From assembly GCA_035301245.1 (NCBI GenBank), contig DATGUS010000057.1, forward strand, positions 1-38,075: a stretch of DNA of 38,075 bases, in the 5' to 3' direction. A model generated the notes under the pieces. That model did not search any database and was not told the origin of the DNA. It was given only the letters and a program-made list of their open reading frames with translations. The DNA comes from Alloiococcus sp035301245. Its GTDB lineage: Bacteria > Bacillota > Bacilli > Lactobacillales > Carnobacteriaceae_A. The number at the start of each line of letters is the position of its first letter. The stretch's first letter is position 1. Shown here piece after piece: positions 25,638 to 34,203 of this stretch. The translations under genes were made by a program, and so were the position numbers.

Positions 25638-26177
25638 TTACTCTTCTTCAGCTGGTGCTTCTTCACCTGGTTGAACAATCACGTTCTCGTGGCGTACGAA
25701 ATCTTCTTCTGGATTATCGATTGTGTCATCAACATCTCCTAAGTCTTCTTCTGAAGTACCTGCGTGGAATGTCATTTCTGAATCGACACCTTCAACAGTG
25801 TAAACAACTTCTTCTTCGTTTTCGAATTTTTCTACGATTTTACCTTCTTCATCTGTTAAGTAAATATAGAAATTTTCAACGTCTTCTGCTGGTATAGCAG
25901 TTAACATAACCTCAGCTGTAGCCCCTTCAGACATCACTACATAACCGTCTGTTGTCCATGAACCAATAACTTCAAGTCCAACTGATACAGTTGTTCCTTC
26001 AGTTTCTCGCTCTGCTGCACGATCAAAAGTATCTTCACCTTCATCAGTTGTTTCTTCTGTATCAGCTTCTTCTGCCGTTTCTTCTGTTGCCGGCTCTTCC
26101 TGAGCTGTGTCTTCACCACAAGCTACTAATGCTAAAGTAGATGCAGCTAACAAGCTCACTAATTTTTTATATGACAT
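25638..26177 (-). CDS. acidic lipoprotein, function unknown
   Basis: A 179-residue predicted lipoprotein. The signal peptide ends in the lipobox LVAC with Cys20 as the lipidated residue. Residues 21-60 form a low-complexity linker of Glu, Thr and Ala. A folded segment of about 100 residues (roughly 62-160) follows with alternating hydrophobic residues suggesting beta structure (TTVSVGLEVIGSW, NFYIYLTDEEG). The tail is Glu/Pro-rich. I recognise no family. The protein is extremely acidic, which may reflect a salt- or alkali-adapted organism. The gene is flanked by terminators, with a GGGGGAG ribosome-binding site and a short palindrome in its leader (26202-26227). Confidence 0.75.
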   Translation of the reverse strand: MSYKKLVSLLAASTLALVACGEDTAQEEPATEETAEEADTEETTDEGEDTFDRAAERETEGTTVSVGLEVIGSWTTDGYVVMSEGATAEVMLTAIPAEDVENFYIYLTDEEGKIVEKFENEEEVVYTVEGVDSEMTFHAGTSEEDLGDVDDTIDNPEEDFVRHENVIVQPGEEAPAEEE

Positions 26178-26201
26178 ATATTTTCTCCCCCTAAAATGTG
26201 T

Positions 26202-26227
26202 GATAATAGATAACGATTCCTATTATC
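26202..26227 (-). promoter_or_regulatory. palindrome in the lipoprotein leader
   Basis: GATAATAG (26202-26209) and CTATTATC (26220-26227) form a perfect eight-base inverted repeat around ATAACGATTC, just upstream of the ribosome-binding site. A TATAAT lies further upstream on the minus strand. It could be an operator or an mRNA hairpin. It does not match the Zur box found near the zinc genes. Confidence 0.35.
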
Positions 26228-26286
26228 CATCAATGTCTATATAATTATAAGATATAGAAAACGGAGTCATTTTGCAACTGTTATAA

Positions 26287-26307
26287 ATGATTTCAATGAT
26301 AAATCAT
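26287..26307 (-). terminator. possible terminator of the NusG-II gene
   Basis: ATGATTT / AAATCAT, a perfect seven-base stem with a seven-base loop directly after the stop codon. It is A/T-rich and has only a short T-run, so it is weak. Confidence 0.45.
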
Positions 26308-26310
26308 GCG

Positions 26311-26805
26311 TTACATAGGGATAACAACATCTTCTTGATCTTCAATATTTTCTTCGCCTTCACCTTGGTCTTCGTTAAGCTCATTTGGATTTAACTCATG
26401 ACCATCCTTGTCAACCGCTTTAACCTCAATAATTAAACGGTGCGGTAAGACAACAGCTGTTTCACCAGGTTGGCTAATCCAGCCCCTGCGTACCCCAATT
26501 TGATCGGGACTATTATCTTCTCGGTTGCGGATTCTTGTGCCATCAACCTCGATAATATTATACTGTCCATCGGCGGGATACAAGGTAAATTCTTCATGAG
26601 GTGTTTCTTCGGATAACTCTACTGAATATACTTCTTCGCCATCAATCGTAATCTCCGCCATAATTGCTACGCCATCCTGCTCCAGTTGGTCAAGCTGATA
26701 AGCATAAATAACGTGTGGAATAAACGACGCCACGAACAAAACAATAATGATAAAGATGTCTAGTGGTTTCATTTGTTTCAAATGAACTTTCAAACGTTCT
26801 AGCAT
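26311..26805 (-). CDS. membrane-anchored NusG domain II protein
   Basis: A 164-residue protein with one N-terminal transmembrane helix (about 15-35) and an extracytoplasmic NusG domain II (about 45-135), recognised by SPDQIGVRRGWISQPGETAVVLPHRL. In most relatives the first part of this motif carries two cysteines (CPDQxCV); here they are Ser and Gly. The C-terminal 30 residues are acidic low-complexity sequence. Such proteins often occur with energy-coupled transport or heptaprenyl/Gx genes in Firmicutes, but no such partner lies here and the function is unknown. The ATG has AAAGGGG upstream. It follows prs after a strong terminator. Confidence 0.8.
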   Translation of the reverse strand: MLERLKVHLKQMKPLDIFIIIVLFVASFIPHVIYAYQLDQLEQDGVAIMAEITIDGEEVYSVELSEETPHEEFTLYPADGQYNIIEVDGTRIRNREDNSPDQIGVRRGWISQPGETAVVLPHRLIIEVKAVDKDGHELNPNELNEDQGEGEENIEDQEDVVIPM

Positions 26806-26839
26806 CGCGTTCCCCTTTCTCGTTTAAGTCTTCATACAA

Positions 26840-26904
26840 AATAAAAACTTTTGAGTCGACAGACCTCTAGAATTAGTCGTCTATCATCCCTAAAAGTTTT
26901 TATT
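26840..26904 (-). terminator. long-loop hairpin terminator of prs
   Basis: AATAAAAACTTTT (26840-26852) and AAAAGTTTTTATT (26892-26904) form a perfect 13-base stem around a 39-base loop with a weak inner AGAC/GTCT pairing. It lies 15 bases past the prs stop. Confidence 0.7.
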
Positions 26905-26919
26905 CTGTAAATTAATTTC

Positions 26920-27900
26920 TTATTTAATATCTTTAAATTGTTTTTCAAACAATGGTGATACTGGGCGATTTTCGTGAATACGTTCAATCGCGTGACCAAT
27001 TAATTCACCAACAGAAACAATTTCCAGCTTGTCGATTTGTTTGTCTTCTGGTAAATAAATCGAGTCTGTTACAACCATTTTTTTAATTGGTGAGTTTTCG
27101 ATGCGTTCGATCGCTGGACCACTTAAGATTGGGTGAGTCGCTGTTGCGTAAACTTCTTTTGCACCACGATCTATCAATGCTTGAGCTGCTAAACAAATCG
27201 TTCCCGCAGTATCGATCATGTCATCGATTAAGATACATTTTTTACCTTCAACATTACCAACTAAGTTCATCACTTCTGCTACGTTTGCTTTCGGACGACG
27301 TTTGTCAACAATCGCAATACTACATTTTAAGAATTCCGCAAGTTTACGTGCACGCGTTACACCACCATGGTCAGGTGATACAACAACGACATCTTCACCA
27401 TGCAACCCTTTGTCTAAGAACCAGTCAGCTAAAAGTGGTGCGCCTAATAAGTGGTCAACAGGGATATCAAAGAATCCTTGTAATTGGGCAGCGTGCAAGT
27501 CAATCGTTAGTACACGATCTGCACCAGCAGTCGTAATCATATTCGCTACTAATTTAGCAGTAATCGGTTCACGTGAGCGGGCTTTACGGTCTTGACGTGC
27601 ATAACCGTAATAAGGAATGACGACGTTAATTGTTTTAGCACTCGCTCTTTTTAGTGCATCAATCATAATCAATAGCTCCATTAAGTTATCGTTAGTAGGA
27701 GCAGATGTTGATTGAATAATATAAACATTTGATCCACGGTTACTTTCTTCAGGACTGATTCGTGTTTCACCGTCGCTGAATTTAGAAACTGTTACATCGC
27801 CTAGTTTAACGCCTAAATCATCAGCGATTTTTTTTGCTAACGGTCTATTTGAACTTAACGCATAAATTTTTAAATCTGAATTTGATTGACTATCTGTCAT
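26920..27900 (-). CDS. prs: ribose-phosphate pyrophosphokinase
   Basis: A 326-residue class I PRPP synthetase, making PRPP from ribose 5-phosphate and ATP for purine, pyrimidine, His and Trp synthesis. Family motifs include KIYALSSNRPLAKKIA at the start, YGYARQDRK, the flexible loop DKRRPKANV and the PRPP motif CILIDDMIDTAGT. The open frame runs back to 28074 into glmU, but that extension is not homologous to the family. The ATG at 27900 has AAAGGAG immediately upstream and yields the normal length. It follows glmU by 16 bases, a conserved glmU-prs operon linking cell-wall precursor and nucleotide supply. Confidence 0.97.
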   Translation of the reverse strand: MTDSQSNSDLKIYALSSNRPLAKKIADDLGVKLGDVTVSKFSDGETRISPEESNRGSNVYIIQSTSAPTNDNLMELLIMIDALKRASAKTINVVIPYYGYARQDRKARSREPITAKLVANMITTAGADRVLTIDLHAAQLQGFFDIPVDHLLGAPLLADWFLDKGLHGEDVVVVSPDHGGVTRARKLAEFLKCSIAIVDKRRPKANVAEVMNLVGNVEGKKCILIDDMIDTAGTICLAAQALIDRGAKEVYATATHPILSGPAIERIENSPIKKMVVTDSIYLPEDKQIDKLEIVSVGELIGHAIERIHENRPVSPLFEKQFKDIK

Positions 27901-27916
27901 GATAAACTCCTTTAGA

Positions 27917-29296
27917 TTATTTATTTCCTTTTTGATGGGGGAATGATTTTGCATACGCTTCTTTATTTTCTTGTCTTGCTCTTGCAATAGCAAGACTATC
28001 TTTTGCAACATCTTTAGTAATCGTTGATCCAGCAGCAACAAATGCGCCTTCTTCAACGTTAACCGGTGAAACAACCGTTACATTACTTCCAATAAAAGCA
28101 CGGTCACCAATAACTGAACGGTGCTTATTCGCTCCATCATAGTTAGCAAAAATAACACCACAGCTAATGTTCACTTCTTCGCCAATCTCAGCATCACCAA
28201 TATACGCATGGTGTCCAGCTTTAGCTCCTTTTTTAATCAGTGATTTTTTCACTTCTACATAATTTCCAACATGAACATTTTCTTCTAAAATCGCACCAGG
28301 ACGTAAGCGACTATTTGGTCCGATATCAGACCCATCACCAACTACAGCATCTTCGATATTCGATTGATTGATTGCAACATTACTGCCAATCTTAGCGTCT
28401 TTGATAATTGAATGCGCTCCAATATGCACATCTTCACCAATCACCGTCTGTCCCTTTAAATAAACACCCGGCTCAATAACTGAGTCAGAACCAATTTTTA
28501 CATCTGCTTCAATATACGTATTCAATGGATCGATTAACGTCACACCATTGCGCATATGTTTTTCGTTAATTCGTTTACGCATTAATTCAGTTGCTTTTGC
28601 TAATGCTACTCGGTCATTCACACCAAGAGCATCCGAATTATTTTCTAATTGGAAAGCTCCTACTTTATGTTGTTCATCTTTTAAAATTTCGATAACATCT
28701 GGTAGGTAGTACTCACCTTGAGCGTTATCATTCGATACCTTTTGTAGCGCATCAAATAATATTTCGTTGTCAAAACAATAGGTTCCGGTATTAATCTCTT
28801 GAACGGCCTTTTCCTCAACTGTGGCATCTTTTTCTTCAACAATTTTTAAAACATTACCATCGTCTTGACGAATCACTCGTCCGTAACCAAACGGGTTATC
28901 TTCATGAGCAGTTAAGATAGTCCCTTTTAGGTTATTTTGTTCATGAAATTCAAACAACTGAGTAATCGTTTCTGATGAAATAAGGGGAGTATCACCACAA
29001 ATAACTAATGTCGTGCCCTTTTTACCACCAAGGATCTTTTCAGCTTGCATTACTGCATGGGCTGTTCCCAATTGTTCTTCTTGTAAAACATATTTACTAC
29101 GTTCACCTAAGTAATTTTTAACAACCTCAGCACCCACACCTGTTATAGTAACGATTTGATCTACTTCAGCTTCTCTAGCAGAGTCAACGGCATAGCCAAC
29201 CATCGGCTTACCCATCACTGGGTGCATCACCTTATAAAGCTTAGACTTCATTCGAGTCCCTTGACCAGCTGCTAATACTACTGTGTATCGATTCAT
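27917..29296 (-). CDS. glmU: bifunctional UDP-GlcNAc pyrophosphorylase/GlcN-1-P acetyltransferase
   Basis: A 459-residue GlmU, the last two steps to UDP-N-acetylglucosamine, needed for peptidoglycan and teichoic acids. The N-terminal uridylyltransferase has LAAGQGTRMKS at 8-18. The C-terminal left-handed beta-helix acetyltransferase has many hexapeptide repeats (such as IGSDSVIEPGVYLKG, IGPNSRLRPGA) and the active-site region KGAKAGHHAYIGD. Full length. The ATG has GGAGC upstream and a candidate promoter at 29327-29356. UDP-GlcNAc would also supply the CsbB-type enzyme at 5971-6948. Confidence 0.97.
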   Translation of the reverse strand: MNRYTVVLAAGQGTRMKSKLYKVMHPVMGKPMVGYAVDSAREAEVDQIVTITGVGAEVVKNYLGERSKYVLQEEQLGTAHAVMQAEKILGGKKGTTLVICGDTPLISSETITQLFEFHEQNNLKGTILTAHEDNPFGYGRVIRQDDGNVLKIVEEKDATVEEKAVQEINTGTYCFDNEILFDALQKVSNDNAQGEYYLPDVIEILKDEQHKVGAFQLENNSDALGVNDRVALAKATELMRKRINEKHMRNGVTLIDPLNTYIEADVKIGSDSVIEPGVYLKGQTVIGEDVHIGAHSIIKDAKIGSNVAINQSNIEDAVVGDGSDIGPNSRLRPGAILEENVHVGNYVEVKKSLIKKGAKAGHHAYIGDAEIGEEVNISCGVIFANYDGANKHRSVIGDRAFIGSNVTVVSPVNVEEGAFVAAGSTITKDVAKDSLAIARARQENKEAYAKSFPHQKGNK

Positions 29297-29326
29297 GCGT
29301 ATTAAGCTCCTAACAATCTAAATTCC

Positions 29327-29356
29327 AATATAATAATACCATAGATAACTTTTCAA
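29327..29356 (-). promoter_or_regulatory. candidate promoter of glmU-prs
   Basis: On the minus strand, TTGAAA (29351-29356), an 18-base spacer and TATATT (29327-29332). An alternative extended -10, TGGTATTAT, overlaps the spacer. Confidence 0.4.
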
Positions 29357-29445
29357 TTCATAATCATTCGATAGATATTTCAATTGTTATTAAATTTTAA
29401 TTATCTATTTATTTACGTCATTTATAGCTTTTAAAACAATTCAAA

Positions 29446-29468
29446 AAGGCCACTTTTTAGGTGACCTT
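29446..29468 (-). terminator. terminator of purR
   Basis: AAGGCCAC / GTGACCTT, eight pairs with one G-U and a seven-base loop, followed on the minus strand by a TTTTT run. Confidence 0.8.
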
Positions 29469-29472
29469 TATT

Positions 29473-30294
29473 CTATTCATTAAAGAATGATCCCAAAGTA
29501 AAATCAATTGTTTTTTGTTCTTGATTTATATTAGAAACACTAACTAAGGTTTGATAGGCTTCATTCATTTGATTTTTTCCAACTATGTTTTCTACAACAA
29601 TAGCTGACCCCACCAAATGAGCATCAAATTCATTTAAAAGTGTTTGCATCCCTGCAATCGTCCCACCACTTCTGATAAAATCATCCACGACTAAGACATT
29701 TGACCCTGGCTCTAGACTGCGACGAGATAATTCCATTTTCTCAACACGCTGTTGATCCGCTCCAGAAACATAGTTAACACTAACGGTACTTCCTTCAGTG
29801 ACTTTCGGATCTCGTGTAACAATTGTAAAAGGAACATTTAAGTATGTTGCGACACTTTGTGCTACAGATATTCCGCTAGTTGCCACAGTCATAACGGTGT
29901 CAATCTCTTTATCTAAATACTGGTTAGCAATAACTTTACCAATCATTTTTAACCAATTTGGATTACCTAAAACATCTGATAGATAAATAAAACCGCCTGG
30001 TAGTAATCTTTCTGTATGGTTAATTTCTTCAATTAGTTCGTTAACCATTGTTTTTTGGACTTCTTTACTTATTTTTGGAATATAACGTGCACCACCCGCG
30101 GCTCCAGCGATTGTTTCAAGAACACCAACCCCTTGAGATTCAAAACGTTCTTTAATGATTGCTAAATCTTCGCTCACACTTGATTTTGCTGATTGAAATT
30201 GTTCTGCAAAGTAGGTTAGCGAGATGATTTCATACGGGTGTTCGATTAGGTAGTGTGTTAAGTCTACTAATCGTTCACTACGTTTAACTTTCAC
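29473..30294 (-). CDS. purR: purine operon repressor PurR
   Basis: A 273-residue Firmicutes PurR. An N-terminal winged helix (about 1-75; KRSERLVDLTHYLIEHPYEI, then SAKSSVSEDLAII) is joined to a phosphoribosyltransferase-like domain with the PRPP-binding VLVVDDFIRSGGT motif. In B. subtilis it represses, and in lactococci activates, purine genes in response to PRPP. The frame reaches 30312, but AAAGGGGG lies over those codons and the family starts at the GTG at 30294. A PurBox at 30321-30333 lies just upstream, suggesting autoregulation. It stands between pyc and glmU with terminators on both sides. Confidence 0.95.
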   Translation of the reverse strand: MKVKRSERLVDLTHYLIEHPYEIISLTYFAEQFQSAKSSVSEDLAIIKERFESQGVGVLETIAGAAGGARYIPKISKEVQKTMVNELIEEINHTERLLPGGFIYLSDVLGNPNWLKMIGKVIANQYLDKEIDTVMTVATSGISVAQSVATYLNVPFTIVTRDPKVTEGSTVSVNYVSGADQQRVEKMELSRRSLEPGSNVLVVDDFIRSGGTIAGMQTLLNEFDAHLVGSAIVVENIVGKNQMNEAYQTLVSVSNINQEQKTIDFTLGSFFNE

Positions 30295-30320
30295 GTATAT
30301 TCCCCCTTTCAATTTGATCG

Positions 30321-30333
30321 ATTGTTCGGTTTT
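30321..30333 (-). promoter_or_regulatory. PurBox upstream of purR
   Basis: AAAACCGAACAAT on the minus strand fits the PurBox consensus AWWWCCGAACWWT exactly. It begins 27 bases upstream of the purR start codon. The second, inverted box common at B. subtilis Pur promoters is not seen nearby. The rest of the gap 30334-30553 holds A/T-rich sequence with no other clear feature. Confidence 0.7.
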
Positions 30334-30553
30334 GTCCTTACTTCATATTTTACAGTTTTTTGACAAAATGTATAGGTCATTTTTAATAATTCAACAATTG
30401 TTAAAAAATTAAACGCTTTTATTAATGCTAAGTCATCAGCATAAATACCCTATTTTGGCATAAAAATCAATAGGCACTAAAATAAGCTTTTAATTTATAT
30501 TCGCTCCATACTTCTTTAAAAAATAATGGTCATTTATCCCCTTTTATTAACAA

Positions 30554-30592
30554 AAACCAACCACTACTTTTTAATTACGTAATGGTTGGTTT
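30554..30592 (-). terminator. terminator of pyc
   Basis: AAACCAACCA (30554-30563) / TGGTTGGTTT (30583-30592), a perfect ten-base stem, followed on the minus strand by TTTTTG. Confidence 0.88.
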
Positions 30593-30604
30593 GAAATTAG
30601 TCAA

Positions 30605-33600
30605 TTATTCGTTATTTTCTAGTTCGACTAAAAGGTCGTTCACTTCGATTGGGTCTCCTTCTGCTACATAGAGGTTTTTTACAACTCCTGATTTTGTTGC
30701 ACGAATTGTTGTTTCCATCTTCATAGCTTCGGTAATGGCTACAACTTGACCTTTTTCAATTTTGTCACCACGTTTAACAAGTAACTCTAAGACTGAACCT
30801 GGCATGGTCGCACCCAAGTGATATTTATTTGAAGGTTCAGCTTTTTTACGAACCGCTTTAGTACTAGTGATGCTATGGTCTTTCATTTGAACAGCTCGCT
30901 CTTGGCCGTTAAGTTCAAAGTATAGGGTACGCATACCTTCTGGGTCAGGATCACTAATTGAGTCAAGTTTAATAATCAGTGTTTTTCCTTTTTCAATGAT
31001 GACTTCAATTCGTTCACCTTTACGCATACCATAGAAGAACGTCAACGAATCTATCTTCGTTACATCGCCGAATTCTTCATATAGCTTGCGGTAGTCCAAG
31101 AATACTTCTGGGTACATAATATAACTTAATACTTCTTCATCAGATGGCGAGTAGTTAATTAATGCCGTTAATTCATCTTTTACTTTTTCAAAATCAACAG
31201 GTTCTAATAAGTCCCCTGGTCTAACATCAAATTCTTCTTTGCCATCTAAGACAAGCTTTCTTAGTTTTTCTGGAAAACCACCAGCTGGTTGACCTAATTT
31301 CCCTTGGAAGAAATCAATGACTGATTTTGGATAAGTTAAATCAGTGCCGCGTTCATAAACAACTTCTTCAGTTAAATTATTTTGGACCATAAAGAGTGCC
31401 ATGTCACCAACCACTTTAGATGATGGTGTTACTTTTACAATATCACCAAACATCTTATTAACCATCGCATACATATCTTTAATATCATCCCAACGATCTT
31501 CTAAGCCAACACTTTTAGCTTGTTGTTTTAAGTTGGTGTACTGGCCACCTGGCATTTGGTGTTTATAGACTTCACTAGCCGTTGTTGAAATACCGTCTTC
31601 AAAAGTACGGTACTGCTCACGAACATCTTGCCAATACCTGTTAATTTGTTCCACGTTTTCGATATTTAGATCAGGTTCGCGGTCAGTATTTTCAAGTCCA
31701 TAATATAAACTACCCATGCTTGGTTGACTAGTCATGCCACTAAAGGCATTCTGTGCAACGTCAACGATATCAACACCTGCACGAGTTGCTGCTGCATAGG
31801 AATAGATACCATTACCACTTGTATCATGCATGTGCAAGTGAATAGGTAAATCAACTGCATCTTTTAATGTGCTGACTAAGTTATAAGAAGCAGTTGGTTT
31901 TAATAGACCTGACATATCTTTAATCGCGATAATATTCGCACCCATTTTTTCTAATTCAATCGCTAAGTTTTTGTAATAGTCTAGCGTATATTTGGTTTCG
32001 TTCGCATTATTTAAGTCCCCGGTATAACAAATCGCTGCTTCAGCAATCTTATTGTTATCACGCACGTATTGAATACTTTTCTCCATCTGTGGCAACCAGT
32101 TTAAGCTATCAAAGATTCGAAATACATCGATCCCGTTCTTCGCTGCTAGTGAAACAAACTCTTCTAGAACATTATCAGGGAAGGCTTCATAACCGACACC
32201 ATTCGATCCTCTAAAGAGCATTTGGAACAAGGTATTTGGCATAAGTTCACGCAGTTTTTGCAGTCTTTCCCATGGATCTTCTGATAAGAATCGGTAAGCC
32301 ACATCGTACGTTGCTCCGCCCCACATCTCGTGTGAGAATAATTGTGGCATGGCTTCTTCGGTCTGACTGGCAATTTGATACATATCGTAAGAACGCATAC
32401 GCGTTGCAATTAAACTTTGGTGCGCATCACGGAAGGTTGTATCTGTTAGTAATAATTTAGATTCTTGTTTAATCAATTCATTAACAGCGTCTGGCCCTTT
32501 TGTATCTAATACTTCTTTAAATGACGGCCTGTTTAACTCAACGTTCTCTAAATTCTTAGGTAAACGGGGTTTCAATAACCTTGGCTTTTCTACGTTACCT
32601 ACACCCGGGTATGAGTTAATCGTCACATCTGAAATGTATTTTAACGTTTTGTTCCCGCGGTTACGTTCAGTTGGAAATTTGAATAATTCATCCGTTGTAT
32701 CAATAAAGTTTGTTGAGAAATTCCCCGCTTTGAATTTTGGATGAGAAACGACATTCGTTAAGAACGGAATATTCGTTTTAACCCCACGAATTCGGAACTC
32801 TTTTAAGACACGATCCATTTTCTGACATGTTTTTTCAAACGTACGTCCATACACAATGGCTTTAACAAGGAGTGAGTCGAAATACGGAGTAACCACTGTT
32901 CCCTTAAAACCATTCCCAGCATCAAGTCTGACACCAAAACCTCCGGGTGAACGGTAAGTATTCACTTTACCAGTATCAGGCATAAAGTTATTCGTTGGGT
33001 CTTCCGTTGTAATACGACACTGAATCGCAAAACCACTCATCGTCATGTCTTCTTGTTTTGGAATATCGATTTCATCGTGTAAATCTTTTCCTTGAGCAAT
33101 TAAAATTTGAGCTTGAACGATATCAATATCGGTAATCATCTCAGTAATCGTATGCTCGACTTGAACTCTTGGGTTTACCTCGATGAAATAAAATTCATTA
33201 CCTTCTACTAAGAATTCAACAGTTCCTGCGTTTAAATATTTAACGTGACTTGCTAAATCAACAGCTGCTTGACAAATTTCTTCACGGAGCTCCTCGCTCA
33301 TGGTCACACTTGGGGCGATTTCAATAACTTTTTGGTGTCGTCGTTGAATTGAACAGTCTCTTTCGAATAAATGAACAATATTGCCATGAGAATCCCCTAA
33401 AATTTGGACTTCGATGTGTTTAGGATTTTCTAAGAAACGTTCAACATAGACATCTTCACGACCGAATGCAGCACGAGCTTCCGATTTTGCACGTTCGAAG
33501 TTAGCTTTCACTTCATCTTCGTTATATGCTACTCGCATACCACGACCACCACCGCCTAAAGTAGCTTTCATAATAATCGGGTAGCCGGACTTTTCAGCAA

Positions 33601-34039
33601 ATGCTAAAACATCTTCTATATTATCCATCGGGCCATCTGATCCGGGAATTGTTGGAATACCTGCATCAAGTGCAACAGCCTTCGCTTTTAACTTATCACC
33701 AAACATATCTAGGTGACTTTCTTTTGGACCGATAAAAATAATATCTTCTTCTCTACAACGTTTAGCAAACTCTAAGTTTTCTGATAAAAATCCATAACCT
33801 GGATGAATCGCATCTGCCCCTGTTTCTTTCGCTATTTTAATAATTCCTTCAATATCTAAATAAGCGTCAATAGGCTTTTTGTCTTGACCGATTAAATAAG
33901 CTTCATCGGCTTTAAATCGGTGCACACTTCCTTCGTCTTCCTGAGCATAAATTCCCACTGTTGAAATACCTAGCTCAGTCAACGCACGAAAAATTCGTAT
34001 CGCAATCTCACCACGATTGGCTACGAGAACTTTTTTCAT
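30605..34039 (-). CDS. pyc: pyruvate carboxylase
   Basis: An 1144-residue single-chain pyruvate carboxylase, making oxaloacetate from pyruvate and bicarbonate. In order: biotin carboxylase (about 1-450, with the ATP-grasp glycine loop GGGGRGMR and EVNPRVQVEHTITE), carboxyltransferase (about 530-800, starting LLLTDTTFRDAHQSL, with IKDMSGLLKP and HLHMHDTSGNG), the allosteric linker, and the biotin carrier domain with EAMKMET, biotinylated at Lys1107. Length is normal. The ATG has AAGGAGG upstream. It is monocistronic, with an extended -10 at 34073. Its presence implies anaplerotic aspartate synthesis despite a probably fermentative life. Confidence 0.97.
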   Translation of the reverse strand: MKKVLVANRGEIAIRIFRALTELGISTVGIYAQEDEGSVHRFKADEAYLIGQDKKPIDAYLDIEGIIKIAKETGADAIHPGYGFLSENLEFAKRCREEDIIFIGPKESHLDMFGDKLKAKAVALDAGIPTIPGSDGPMDNIEDVLAFAEKSGYPIIMKATLGGGGRGMRVAYNEDEVKANFERAKSEARAAFGREDVYVERFLENPKHIEVQILGDSHGNIVHLFERDCSIQRRHQKVIEIAPSVTMSEELREEICQAAVDLASHVKYLNAGTVEFLVEGNEFYFIEVNPRVQVEHTITEMITDIDIVQAQILIAQGKDLHDEIDIPKQEDMTMSGFAIQCRITTEDPTNNFMPDTGKVNTYRSPGGFGVRLDAGNGFKGTVVTPYFDSLLVKAIVYGRTFEKTCQKMDRVLKEFRIRGVKTNIPFLTNVVSHPKFKAGNFSTNFIDTTDELFKFPTERNRGNKTLKYISDVTINSYPGVGNVEKPRLLKPRLPKNLENVELNRPSFKEVLDTKGPDAVNELIKQESKLLLTDTTFRDAHQSLIATRMRSYDMYQIASQTEEAMPQLFSHEMWGGATYDVAYRFLSEDPWERLQKLRELMPNTLFQMLFRGSNGVGYEAFPDNVLEEFVSLAAKNGIDVFRIFDSLNWLPQMEKSIQYVRDNNKIAEAAICYTGDLNNANETKYTLDYYKNLAIELEKMGANIIAIKDMSGLLKPTASYNLVSTLKDAVDLPIHLHMHDTSGNGIYSYAAATRAGVDIVDVAQNAFSGMTSQPSMGSLYYGLENTDREPDLNIENVEQINRYWQDVREQYRTFEDGISTTASEVYKHQMPGGQYTNLKQQAKSVGLEDRWDDIKDMYAMVNKMFGDIVKVTPSSKVVGDMALFMVQNNLTEEVVYERGTDLTYPKSVIDFFQGKLGQPAGGFPEKLRKLVLDGKEEFDVRPGDLLEPVDFEKVKDELTALINYSPSDEEVLSYIMYPEVFLDYRKLYEEFGDVTKIDSLTFFYGMRKGERIEVIIEKGKTLIIKLDSISDPDPEGMRTLYFELNGQERAVQMKDHSITSTKAVRKKAEPSNKYHLGATMPGSVLELLVKRGDKIEKGQVVAITEAMKMETTIRATKSGVVKNLYVAEGDPIEVNDLLVELENNE

Positions 34040-34072
34040 CTCTTCATCCTCCTTAAGTTATCTATCCTTCCC

Positions 34073-34081
34073 ATTATATCA
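34073..34081 (-). promoter_or_regulatory. extended -10 promoter of pyc
   Basis: TGATATAAT on the minus strand is a perfect extended -10 about 35 bases before the pyc start. A TTGACG further upstream (in the hairpin arm at 34101-34112) is not at standard spacing. Confidence 0.55.
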
Positions 34082-34100
34082 AAAACATACAAATAAAATA

Positions 34101-34193
34101 CACCTGACGTCAAAATTTGATATATTCCTTACAAAGTAGACCCTCTAAAAAGTAAACGATTTTGAAGGGAACATATGAGTATGACATCAGGTG
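34101..34193 (-). repeat. long-loop inverted repeat after adcB
   Basis: CACCTGACGTCA (34101-34112) pairs with TGACATCAGGTG (34182-34193), 12 bases with one G-U-type mismatch. An imperfect inner pairing CCCTCTAAAA / TTTTGAAGGG lies in the 69-base loop. It starts 11 bases past the adcB stop and probably ends the zinc operon; the following minus-strand sequence is T-rich. Confidence 0.5.
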
Positions 34194-34203
34194 AATTAAA
34201 TTG

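Noticed and set aside
26202..26227. Zur box before the acidic lipoprotein gene (contains ATAACGATT)
   Set aside because: Only one half-site-like stretch is present and the surrounding palindrome (GATAATAG/CTATTATC) is unrelated to the Zur consensus.
27087..27595. Plus-strand open frames antisense to prs (149 and 125 codons)
   Set aside because: Shadows of the prs coding frame, with skewed composition (many Leu, His, Arg) and no start signals.
27901..28074. 58-residue N-terminal extension of prs overlapping glmU
   Set aside because: It is out-of-frame glmU sequence, unlike the PRPP synthetase family, and a strong ribosome-binding site precedes the ATG at 27900.
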